Source: Bacteroidota bacterium (GTDB lineage Bacteria > Bacteroidota > Ignavibacteria > UBA10030 > UBA8401). From it: a DNA stretch of 47,139 nt. The stretch is from the NCBI GenBank assembly GCA_005792285.1, contig SXSI01000008.1, positions 1-47,139 on the forward strand. Reading direction: 5' to 3'. The notes under the pieces were generated by a model. That model was not told the DNA's origin. It saw nothing but the letters and a program-made list of their open reading frames with translations, and made no database searches. The first letter of the stretch is position 1; each line of letters starts with the position of its first letter. The position numbers and the translations under genes are program-made. Of this stretch, positions 9,951-17,289 are shown one piece after another.

Positions 9951-10213
9951 ATAAGTTTTAATTTAACAAGTTCATCTTCAATAGATTCCCGAAGTTCGTT
10001 TGTCATTTCATCTTTTGAAAGACCAAAATTTTCAAATGCTTTATAAAGTATGCTAATCTTTCGTTGTGGTGATATTTTTTTATTTATTACTATTACTCTT
10101 TCCGCTTTGAATATGCAATAACCTCCGTCAAAATCTCCTTTTTCATATCTAATTGAAATATCAAATGAAGCACCAAGTTCTTCTAATTCTTCTAAAATTT
10201 TTTCTAAAGACAT
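9947..10213 (-). CDS. Hypothetical protein, 88 residues
   Basis: Family not recognised. It has an acidic N-terminal helix (LEKILEELEELGASFD), then an apparent beta hairpin (ISIRYEKGDFDGGYCIFKAERVIVINK), then two helices (PQRKISILYKAFENFG and EMTNELRESIEDELVKLKL). There is no signal peptide and no cysteine pair. The YCIFKAERVIVINK strand followed by a conserved-looking helix suggests a compact alpha/beta cytoplasmic protein. It is a real gene judging by its tight packing: its start lies one base after the membrane-protein stop at 10215, and its stop overlaps the HAD start by four bases. Confidence 0.7.
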   Translation of the reverse strand: MSLEKILEELEELGASFDISIRYEKGDFDGGYCIFKAERVIVINKKISPQRKISILYKAFENFGLSKDEMTNELRESIEDELVKLKLI

Positions 10214-10214
10214 A

Positions 10215-10718
10215 TTAATTTATCTTTTTTAATGGTTTAAATATTGTAAAAATAATTATTGTAGAATATCCCATAAGTGCCATATATGGTGCGCCGACCA
10301 ATGCATGTACTCTGTGAACAAAAAGTTTTCGTAATTCATTAATATCAACATTTTGGGAAAATTCTAATTGAATAAATTTTAAATCAATCCAAATTGTAAA
10401 AAGTTCAACTGGCAGAAAAACAATTAATATTAATATTGATATCAAAAGCCACCCTTCTTTTTTTAGAGTGTACTTTTTTTCTTTGATAAATAATATTGAA
10501 AATAAAAGAGTCAGCACAAATCCTAAAATATACATTATGGTACTTTTTGCTATGAGCGAATATAATATTCTTTCTGAACTTAATGAAGCAGGTGGTGCAA
10601 ATGCAAAATTTTTTCCCGACAACATTTCGGAACTGATAAAAAGTTTCGTTGCTACTCCGCTAATCCACAACACAAGTCCAACTGCAAGAAGTAATAATAT
10701 TAATTTATCTTTTTTCAT
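10215..10718 (-). CDS. Four-helix membrane protein of unknown function
   Basis: 167 residues with four probable transmembrane segments at about 5-27 (LILLLLAVGLVLWISGVATK), 53-78, 88-110 (LLISILILIVFLPVELFTIW) and 140-162. A conserved-looking polar stretch, ELRKLFVHRVHALVGAPYM, precedes the last helix; its HRVHALVG could be functional, for example in metal or heme contact, but this is a guess. No family was recognised. It is 15 bases downstream of the 10734 gene and one base upstream of the next gene in the same minus-strand run. Confidence 0.72.
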   Translation of the reverse strand: MKKDKLILLLLAVGLVLWISGVATKLFISSEMLSGKNFAFAPPASLSSERILYSLIAKSTIMYILGFVLTLLFSILFIKEKKYTLKKEGWLLISILILIVFLPVELFTIWIDLKFIQLEFSQNVDINELRKLFVHRVHALVGAPYMALMGYSTIIIFTIFKPLKKIN

Positions 10719-10733
10719 TTATAAATAGTGCAA

Positions 10734-11156
10734 CTATTTTTTGAATCCCAGCTTCCAATTTTTTACCCAAGTTAGATCACTCAATAATATTACAAAGTTG
10801 CTAATAGATTCGTGTGTAATTTGAAAATACTTTTTATTGAATCTATCTTTTTTTTCCGAATCTAAATTATTAATTATTAACTCTATTTTTGATTTTACGT
10901 CATTCATGCCTTTATTATATTCAGTGATTAGTTTATCATATCCATCACCAGCAACACCAATCCTTTTCATAATAGTAAGTGCATTCGTCATAAATTTAGA
11001 AATAAAAATAATATCATTAAACACATTTTGATTATTATCTTTTTCGGAAAGTTCAGCTAATATTTCAAGATCTTCTATTTTTTGTAATCTATTTTTTGAA
11101 AATATATTTACCTCATTAATAAAGGATTTTGTTTCATCGCTAATTTGTAAATTCAT
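10734..11156 (-). CDS. Hypothetical all-helical cytoplasmic protein
   Basis: 140 residues, lysine- and glutamate-rich and almost entirely helical, with no signal peptide or membrane segment. No family was recognised. Its ATG shares one base with the TGA stop of the upstream glycosyltransferase gene (TGATG), so translation is coupled to it. The product could be a small adaptor or a helical bundle; the sequence does not say which. Confidence 0.68.
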   Translation of the reverse strand: MNLQISDETKSFINEVNIFSKNRLQKIEDLEILAELSEKDNNQNVFNDIIFISKFMTNALTIMKRIGVAGDGYDKLITEYNKGMNDVKSKIELIINNLDSEKKDRFNKKYFQITHESISNFVILLSDLTWVKNWKLGFKK

Positions 11157-12205
11157 CAGCTTAATATATTTTTAATTTCTACAAACACTTCTTCTGTCGA
11201 AATCAGATTCATACAATTAAAATGATCTTTTGGGCAATTTGCTTTCCCAATATGTGAACATGGTCTGCAAGGAACGTCATTTCTTTCGACAATAGTAAAT
11301 ATTGTTTGAAATGGAATAAAACCAAATTCTTTTACAGTTGATCCGAAAATTGCAACAACTGGTTTTTGTTTTGCAGCTGCAATATGCATCAAAGCAGAAT
11401 CGTTTGATACAACTACATCACAAAATTCAATTGCAGCAGCTGTTTGTAAAATTGTAAATTGTCCCGAATAATCTGTGCCTGAATTTGGAATTGCGTTATT
11501 TATCGTCTTTGAAATCTCACTGCAAATTGATTCGTCATTTTTATCTCCGAAAAGAATTATTTTTGCATGAAATTTATTCGCAAGTTTAATTCCCAATTCT
11601 GCAAATTTTTCTTTTTGCCAACGCTTTGTATTGTGTTTTGCACCAGGACAAAGTGCAATCGTTTTCTCATAATTCTTTAATTTCAAAGTTGCAATTTTAC
11701 TCGCTATCCCAAATTGTATTTCATCTGGTATAAATATTTCTAATCCTTTTCCGTCATCTTCAATCCCATATTCTTGAAGTGTAGAAATATATCTTTCAGA
11801 AACTGGAAATATTTTTGGATAAATATTTTTTTTAAAATATACAAGTTGAATTCTTTCCCAAATCATTTTATTTACACTAACTACATCACTTACACCAATT
11901 AGATTTCTTAAATAAATTGACCTGAGGTTATTTTGTAGATCAACAATTAAATCATATTTCTCAATTTGAATTTTTTCTTTTAGCTCTTTCAATCCTTTAA
12001 ATCCAACTGAGGTGTCGAGTTCATGCACAACACTTATGTGATGACTAGATTTTACGAGTTCAGAAAATTCTTTTTTGATTGCGAAATCTATACGAGCATT
12101 ATCCCCAACTTTTTTTCTAAGTATTCTTAAAAGAGGTGAAGTTAAAACAATATCCCCAATTGAACTTAATCTTATTACTAAAATTTTTTGCGGTAACTCT
12201 CTCAT
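11156..12205 (-). CDS. Family 9 glycosyltransferase, heptosyltransferase-like
   Basis: 349 residues with a two-domain GT-B fold of the ADP-heptose:LPS heptosyltransferase family. The N-terminal motif is ILVIRLSSIGDIVLTSPLLR, the second domain starts at ALCPGAKHNTKRWQ, and the donor-site motif is SNDSALMHIAAAKQKPVVAI. A C-terminal cysteine-rich stretch (VPCRPCSHIGKANCPKDHFNC) is common in the RfaF-like branch. It likely adds a sugar to the lipopolysaccharide core on the cytoplasmic face of the inner membrane. It is the first gene of the long minus-strand run that ends at the cupin gene, and is divergent from the cytochrome gene across 81 bases. Confidence 0.9.
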   Translation of the reverse strand: MRELPQKILVIRLSSIGDIVLTSPLLRILRKKVGDNARIDFAIKKEFSELVKSSHHISVVHELDTSVGFKGLKELKEKIQIEKYDLIVDLQNNLRSIYLRNLIGVSDVVSVNKMIWERIQLVYFKKNIYPKIFPVSERYISTLQEYGIEDDGKGLEIFIPDEIQFGIASKIATLKLKNYEKTIALCPGAKHNTKRWQKEKFAELGIKLANKFHAKIILFGDKNDESICSEISKTINNAIPNSGTDYSGQFTILQTAAAIEFCDVVVSNDSALMHIAAAKQKPVVAIFGSTVKEFGFIPFQTIFTIVERNDVPCRPCSHIGKANCPKDHFNCMNLISTEEVFVEIKNILS

Positions 12206-12250
12206 TTCTGTTAAAATACTTCTTTATGATAGTAGTTGCAATTTTGTATG

Positions 12251-12282
12251 TTTGTAATTTTGTTAAGACAGTAATATATTTG
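12251..12282 (+). promoter_or_regulatory. Candidate Bacteroidota-type promoter of the cytochrome gene
   Basis: TTTG at 12251-12254, a 20-base spacer, then TATATTTG at 12275-12282, an exact match to the TAnnTTTG element of Bacteroidota. The element ends 4 bases before the ATG at 12287. Transcription would therefore begin at or very near the start codon, giving a leaderless message unless translation starts elsewhere. The assignment rests on motif and spacing only. Confidence 0.45.
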
Positions 12283-12286
12283 AGAG

Positions 12287-12661
12287 ATGAAAATTAGAAA
12301 TATTAAATTTATTATTTTACTTTTCCCATTTATTTTATTTGGTCAAAATAAATCAAAGAAAAAAATTTCTTTCAGTAAAGATGTTTTTCCTTTAATTCAG
12401 AGTCGTTGCTTACCTTGCCATGCAGTTGATGCAGAAAATCCAAGTATGTTAATTTTAGAAAATTACGAAAGTATGAAATTAGGCGGAAAACATGGATCTC
12501 CTATTATTCCATATAAAGTAAATGAAAGCTCTCTTTCATTTAAACTAAAACCAGATCCAATTTTTGGCGAACAAATGCCAATTACAAAACGAAAAAGATT
12601 AACTCCCGAAGAAATCCGAATTATTGATTTATGGATTTCCCAAGGTGCAAAAAAGAATTAA
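12287..12661 (+). CDS. Exported single-heme c-type cytochrome domain protein
   Basis: 124 residues. A signal peptide (NIKFIILLFPFILFGQ) is followed by a small cytochrome domain of the kind found at the N-terminus of planctomycete-type cytochrome proteins: SKDVFPLIQSRCLPCHAVD with heme-binding C41, C44 and H45, then SLSFKLKP, EQMPITKRKRLTPEEI with a possible Met axial ligand, and IDLWISQGAKKN. It is expected in the periplasm as a small electron carrier or redox sensor. No oxidase or reductase genes are nearby, so its partner is unknown. It converges on the amidohydrolase gene with a 3-base gap. Confidence 0.88.
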   Translation: MKIRNIKFIILLFPFILFGQNKSKKKISFSKDVFPLIQSRCLPCHAVDAENPSMLILENYESMKLGGKHGSPIIPYKVNESSLSFKLKPDPIFGEQMPITKRKRLTPEEIRIIDLWISQGAKKN

Positions 12662-12664
12662 AAT

Positions 12665-13978
12665 TTAATTTAGTTTCTTTTTCAAAACTCCTAGGTCTTC
12701 ATATTTACGAATATATTTATCACGAAGAATTGTATGTTTGCTTGTTAAGTCAACAATTCGACCGTCAATATATGCATTCGTAACATTGCTCATAACTTCG
12801 AGTGGGTCTCCTGTTGAAACAAATAACGTTGCATCTTTTCCAACTTCTAAACTTCCAACTTTATTTTCAATACCAAGAATTTTAGCTGCATTAATCGTTA
12901 ACGATCTCAAAGCTTCGTCTGCTGGTAAACCATGTGCAACAGCGAAGCCGGCATAAAACGCTGTATTGCGTTCCTGAGAATTTTCATTTTGAACAGAAAT
13001 ACTAAATTGAATTCCGGAGTCGTATAATTTTTTTGGTAATTCCCAATTGTAATCCGGATCTTCCCAACGACGAGCTGGAAGCGAATATATTTCCGACAAA
13101 ATTACCGGAACATTTTCTTTTTTCAATAAATCAGTTACGTAAACTGCATCTCTTCCGCCAACAATTACAATTTTAACTCCCTGCTCTTTTGCAAATTGAA
13201 CTGCAGCTTCAATTTGTAATTGATCGTTTGCTACAACGAATAATAGTTTTTTGCCAGAAATAAATGGCTCCATTGATTCTAACTTTAGATCAGTTTTTGC
13301 TACTCCATTTTTTTTCAAAAGTTGATATGCTTTTGCATCTTCAAAAAGATTTCGCAATGCAACTAAATCTTTTTCTCTCTCTTTTTTCTGTTCATCTTCT
13401 GTAGTTCGAACAAATTGAGATTGACTTGTTCTCATATTTGGCCAATTAATTACAAGTCCAGTTGGTGCATCAAGAGTCATATCTTCATGTGTCCAGCCAT
13501 CCATTTTTAAAACTGCGCTTTTCCCACTTACAATTCCACCTTCTGGCATTGTGTGAGTTAACAAAAATCCATTTGCTCTTGTAGTTGGAATTAAATCGCC
13601 ATCAGGATTCACGGATATTTCAGCACGAACATTCGGATTGAATTTTCCGGTTTCTATATTGTCGCGTGTTGAACGAATTGCTTCAAGTTCTACAAGACCA
13701 ACAAGTGAAGTTGCACTAATTAATCCGGGGTAAACATGTTTACCATACAAATCTATTTTTTCAGCATTCGCAGGGATTAAAACATTTTCTCCAATCGCAG
13801 TAATTTTTCCATTTTCAAAAAGAATTGTTCCTTTTGAATAAGTTGGTCCTGTAATTGTATGAATTATTCCATTAGTCAATGCAATTGGTTTGGATTGTTT
13901 TTTCCCAGGAATTTGATCTGATGAAAATAAAATTGTTGATGTTAATAAAATTGTAAAAAATAATTTAAGTGTTTTCAT
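12665..13978 (-). CDS. Exported amidohydrolase-fold protein lacking the HxH motif
   Basis: 437 residues. A signal peptide (MKTLKLFFTILLTSTILFSS) is followed by a beta-sandwich/TIM-barrel amidohydrolase fold: the strand block ALTNGIIHTITGPTYSKGTILFENGKI is cut here for length, then HVYPGLISATSLVG, and at the end ALRSLTINAAKILGIENKVGSLEVGKDA. Where active enzymes have PGLID-x-H-x-H, this one has PGLISATSLV, so the first two metal ligands are missing and catalysis is doubtful. The start is the ATG at 13976-13978, which shares a base with the TAA of the upstream 1021-residue relative (TAATG); an earlier in-frame start lies inside that gene and would spoil the signal peptide. It may work as a partner of the upstream protein. 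Confidence 0.85.
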   Translation of the reverse strand: MKTLKLFFTILLTSTILFSSDQIPGKKQSKPIALTNGIIHTITGPTYSKGTILFENGKITAIGENVLIPANAEKIDLYGKHVYPGLISATSLVGLVELEAIRSTRDNIETGKFNPNVRAEISVNPDGDLIPTTRANGFLLTHTMPEGGIVSGKSAVLKMDGWTHEDMTLDAPTGLVINWPNMRTSQSQFVRTTEDEQKKEREKDLVALRNLFEDAKAYQLLKKNGVAKTDLKLESMEPFISGKKLLFVVANDQLQIEAAVQFAKEQGVKIVIVGGRDAVYVTDLLKKENVPVILSEIYSLPARRWEDPDYNWELPKKLYDSGIQFSISVQNENSQERNTAFYAGFAVAHGLPADEALRSLTINAAKILGIENKVGSLEVGKDATLFVSTGDPLEVMSNVTNAYIDGRIVDLTSKHTILRDKYIRKYEDLGVLKKKLN

Positions 13979-16900
13979 TATCGTGTTCCTCCTACACCAA
14001 TTTCTCCATCGCAATCATAAGAATAACTTCTGCGTGGAAGAGTTGGCGGTGTTGGTGTTGATGTTGGTGATTTTTTAGTTCGAAGAACTTTTTGAACAAG
14101 TTCAGTCCGTTGTTTTGCAACTTCAATTTTCAATTGATCGTCATTTTTGCGATCGTAATATTTTCTTCCATCAATCCAAGTTTGTTCGCAAATAGCTGTT
14201 GTTGAAAGAGGAGATGCGCTCCACATTGCAACATCTGCATCTTTGCCAACTTTTAATGAACCAATTTTATTTTCTAATTGTAATTGTTTTGCGGGATTTA
14301 TTGTTATAAGATTTAATGCATCGACTTCACTCATTCCACCGTAACGAACTGCTTTCGCTGCTTCCAAATTCATTCTGCGCGCCATTTCATTTGAATCAGA
14401 ATTGAATGAAACATTTACACCAACATTATTCATAATTGTTCCTGCATACGGAATTGCATCAACAACTTCATATTTATAAGCCCACCAATCACTAAAACAA
14501 GATGCACCAATTTTATGTTTTTCCAATTCTTCTGCAATTTTATAACCTTCAAGCACATGTTGGAAAGTTGCGATTCTAAAATTAAAATCATCGGAAACAC
14601 GTACTAACATTAAAATTTCATCTTGTCTATAACTATGCGCATGAACAAGTCTTTTTCCATCGAGAATTTCTTCGAGTGCTTCTAATTCCAAATCTGTTCT
14701 TACAGGAATTAAATTTGGATTTTTTGCAGAATTTGCTTTTGCAAGTTTGTAATCTTGTGCCGCACGAAATTCATCGCGAATAATTTGTTCAACACCCATT
14801 CTTGTTTGAGGATATCTTGTTGTATTCATATCTCCCCAATTGGATTGTTTTGGATTTTCACCGAGAGCAAATTTAATTCCTGATTTCGCTTCTTTTATTT
14901 TTAAATCTTCTGGCAATAAACTCCAGCGAAGTTTTATAATTTGATTTTGTCCACCAATTGCATTTGCAGAACCATGCAATAAATTTGCAGAAGTTAATCC
15001 ACCGGCAAGTTGTCGATAAATACTCATATCATCGGAATTAATTACATCTGCAATTCTTACTTCAGAAGTTATCGCTTGTCCAGATTCGTTCACACCATCA
15101 GAAATTGCTGCGTGAGAATGACAATCAATTAAACCGGGAGTAATATGTTTTCCAGTTGCATCAATTACAATTGCATTTTTTGGTGCAGGAATATTTTTTT
15201 CAATTTTTTTTATTTTTCCTTCTTCAAGAAGAAGGTCGGTGTTTTGCAAAACTCCCGCATCTTCTGAAGTCCAAACAGTTGCATTTTTGAAAAGTACAAA
15301 CTCAGGTTGTTCGGGTGGTTTTGAATATCCAAATGCACCTTCGGGATAGACAATTTCAAAAGAAGATTTTTCTACTAATTTTGGTTTTGTTGTATCAGGT
15401 TTTTCAACAAATGCATTTTTCAAAATTCCGGTACAAAATATTTGCGTACCATCGCCAAGTTCACCATTTCCTGCAAATGTATTTTTTTCAACATTCACAG
15501 TAAGTCGAACAACACCTTTCATATTTAATGAATCTCCCGAAAAAGAAAGAATTAAAGTTGAAGCATCTGTTTTAGTAATTGTTGGTTTTACTTTTATTTT
15601 ATTATGTGAAATTGTTACCGCTGGACTTTCAACTTCTCCAGTAATTTCGAATGAAAGAGTATCAATTGAATTTCCAAGTTGAACAGACCAAGTACCTCGC
15701 GGATCGATTTTTGGTGCTGCTTTAACTTCATATCTTTTTCCAGCAATCCAAGTTTCTCTTATTTTTGTTTTCTCTGTAAAATAATCTCCATTTGTTAAAA
15801 CTAAATTTGCAATTTTCCCAATTTCAATTGTTCCAACTAAATTTTGGATTCCTAATAATTCTGCTGGAATTGTTGTAAGTGAAGCTAAAGCATCTTCTTT
15901 TTTCAAACCTCTGCTAACTGCGAGATTTACATTTTCTCTGAACTTCGATACATCTTTTAATTGCGAAGTTGTAAATGCAAAATTGATATTTGCATTTTTA
16001 AGTTTCAATGGATTTTCTGGTGCAAAATCCCAATGACGTAAATCGTCAAGTTCAACATTTAAAGCGAGTTGCGGGGTTTCTACATTTGGTGCATCTGGAA
16101 AATTAATAGGTAAAATAATCGGAACATTTAATTCTTTAATTGCTGCAATTCGGCGATACTCAAATCCATTACCACGAAGTATATATGAAAGAGCAAATTC
16201 TTTTGCCAAAGATCCTGCTCGAAGTAAATTTAATTCATCGTTAGCTTCGAAAACAACTTTCTGTTTATTTGTTAATGAAGGATCGAGAGCTGCTAGTGAA
16301 GAATTCTCTTCTTGTTTTTGCTGAGTAGAATTTTTTTTGTAAGCAGCTTGCGCTTTCGAATACCATTCACCGTCAAGTAAAGTTTGGCGAACAATAGAAA
16401 TTATTCCCATTAAAGAATTTGGATAACCTTGCGACATTGGTTCACGATCAAAAGAGATATGTTGAAATACATTTGAATTTAAAATTTGTGAATGAGTATT
16501 CCCTTCTCCAAGATTAACAACTGCACTTGTACCTTTTATAAGTCCACTTATTGGAGAAGAATTTACAGATGTAAAACCAAGCGCGCGAAGTTTTTCTGCA
16601 GCATCTTTATCGGGCATAAAATTTTCAGAAGCAGAAAATTCCGGTCGAATTCCATTGTTCCAATAAAGTGAACCACGAGGAACAACTGGTTGAGATTGCT
16701 GCATCATAAATTGACTTCCGCCACCAGGTGTTGGTTGTGGACGTTTCGGTTGGCCATAATCATTTGAAGCATCTATAAATCCTGCGTAAGCAGTAAGTCC
16801 CGTACAATCCCATTTACGCGCGTTTACAGGGATTGTAACATTCTCATCAACTTCACGAATCACTCCATCGGAAATTAAAATTGTTCCTTTGTCAATGCGT

Positions 16901-17043
16901 TTCGTTGGCGAAATTATAATAGTAAGATTTGTTAATGCATGAATTCCCGGTTGATTTGAACGAATTCCTTCTACAGGAAAAGTTTGAGCCGAAGAATTGT
17001 AAAGCCAACAACATGCAAACATAAAAGTTAAAATATTTCTCAT
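13978..17043 (-). CDS. Tandem two-domain amidohydrolase, exported
   Basis: 1021 residues with a signal peptide (RNILTFMFACCWLYNSSAQ). There are two amidohydrolase modules. The first (about 30-440) has AYAGFIDASNDYG at the metal-motif position and so lacks the H-x-H ligands. After a beta-rich linker (about 455-580) the second (about 590-1005) has GLIDCHSHAA with H642 and H644, then HAHSYR, FQHVLEG and NSDSNEMARR, so a metal-dependent active site is likely. The C-terminal tail is Pro/Thr/Ser-rich. It resembles imidazolonepropionase-like periplasmic amidohydrolases; the substrate is unknown. The start at 17041-17043 is fixed by an AAAGGAGC ribosome binding site and by the tRNA gene just upstream, which a longer reading frame would run into. 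Confidence 0.87.
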   Translation of the reverse strand: MRNILTFMFACCWLYNSSAQTFPVEGIRSNQPGIHALTNLTIIISPTKRIDKGTILISDGVIREVDENVTIPVNARKWDCTGLTAYAGFIDASNDYGQPKRPQPTPGGGSQFMMQQSQPVVPRGSLYWNNGIRPEFSASENFMPDKDAAEKLRALGFTSVNSSPISGLIKGTSAVVNLGEGNTHSQILNSNVFQHISFDREPMSQGYPNSLMGIISIVRQTLLDGEWYSKAQAAYKKNSTQQKQEENSSLAALDPSLTNKQKVVFEANDELNLLRAGSLAKEFALSYILRGNGFEYRRIAAIKELNVPIILPINFPDAPNVETPQLALNVELDDLRHWDFAPENPLKLKNANINFAFTTSQLKDVSKFRENVNLAVSRGLKKEDALASLTTIPAELLGIQNLVGTIEIGKIANLVLTNGDYFTEKTKIRETWIAGKRYEVKAAPKIDPRGTWSVQLGNSIDTLSFEITGEVESPAVTISHNKIKVKPTITKTDASTLILSFSGDSLNMKGVVRLTVNVEKNTFAGNGELGDGTQIFCTGILKNAFVEKPDTTKPKLVEKSSFEIVYPEGAFGYSKPPEQPEFVLFKNATVWTSEDAGVLQNTDLLLEEGKIKKIEKNIPAPKNAIVIDATGKHITPGLIDCHSHAAISDGVNESGQAITSEVRIADVINSDDMSIYRQLAGGLTSANLLHGSANAIGGQNQIIKLRWSLLPEDLKIKEAKSGIKFALGENPKQSNWGDMNTTRYPQTRMGVEQIIRDEFRAAQDYKLAKANSAKNPNLIPVRTDLELEALEEILDGKRLVHAHSYRQDEILMLVRVSDDFNFRIATFQHVLEGYKIAEELEKHKIGASCFSDWWAYKYEVVDAIPYAGTIMNNVGVNVSFNSDSNEMARRMNLEAAKAVRYGGMSEVDALNLITINPAKQLQLENKIGSLKVGKDADVAMWSASPLSTTAICEQTWIDGRKYYDRKNDDQLKIEVAKQRTELVQKVLRTKKSPTSTPTPPTLPRRSYSYDCDGEIGVGGTR

Positions 17044-17047
17044 AATT

Positions 17048-17058
17048 AAAGCTCCTTT
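17048..17058 (-). promoter_or_regulatory. Strong Shine-Dalgarno site of the tandem amidohydrolase
   Basis: On the minus strand this reads AAAGGAGCTTT, with the AGGAG core about 9 bases before the ATG at 17043. It decides the start of the gene. Strong Shine-Dalgarno sites are rare in this window. The same 11 bases recur in front of the divergent M28 peptidase gene at 17278-17288. Confidence 0.75.
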
Positions 17059-17076
17059 AGTTTTTTTTAATAACAG

Positions 17077-17150
17077 TACACCCGGAGGGAATCGAACCCC
17101 CAACCCTCGGTTTCGAAGACCGATGCTCTATCCAGTTGAGCTACGGGTGC
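17077..17150 (-). tRNA. tRNA-Arg (anticodon TCG)
   Basis: 74 bases that fold as a full cloverleaf: acceptor GCACCCG with CGGGTGT (one G-T pair at the end), D arm GCTC-AACTGGATA-GAGC, anticodon arm TCGGT-CTTCGAA-ACCGA, variable loop GGGTT, T arm GGGGG-TTCGATT-CCCTC and discriminator A. The loop gives anticodon TCG, which reads the CGA arginine codon and by wobble other CGN codons. CCA is not encoded (the next bases are CTG), so it must be added by the tRNA nucleotidyltransferase. It lies 33 bases upstream of the amidohydrolase ATG on the same strand and may share its transcript. Confidence 0.96.
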
Positions 17151-17236
17151 GTTAAGATTTTGAAATTACATGATTTTGAGTTATTGTGAAAGTAATATTT
17201 TGAGTTAAACTTGAAAATAAATTTTTAAAACAATCC

Positions 17237-17268
17237 TTGTTCTTTTCATTGATTTTCTTTATTCTTTG
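17237..17268 (+). promoter_or_regulatory. Candidate promoter of the M28 peptidase gene
   Basis: TTG at 17237-17239, a 20-base spacer, then TATTCTTTG at 17260-17268, a nine-base variant of TAnnTTTG with the same spacing as the rlmN and cytochrome candidates. Transcription would start about 15 bases before the ATG, leaving room for the AGGAG site at 17280-17284. Evidence is motif and spacing only. Confidence 0.35.
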
Positions 17269-17277
17269 AATTATTAA

Positions 17278-17288
17278 AAAGGAGCTTT
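17278..17288 (+). promoter_or_regulatory. Shine-Dalgarno site of the M28 peptidase
   Basis: AAAGGAGCTTT immediately before the ATG at 17290, with AGGAG ending 5 bases upstream of the start codon. It favours the ATG at 17290 over the in-frame TTG at 17287. It is identical to the site in front of the amidohydrolase gene on the other strand. Confidence 0.7.
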
Positions 17289-17289
17289 G

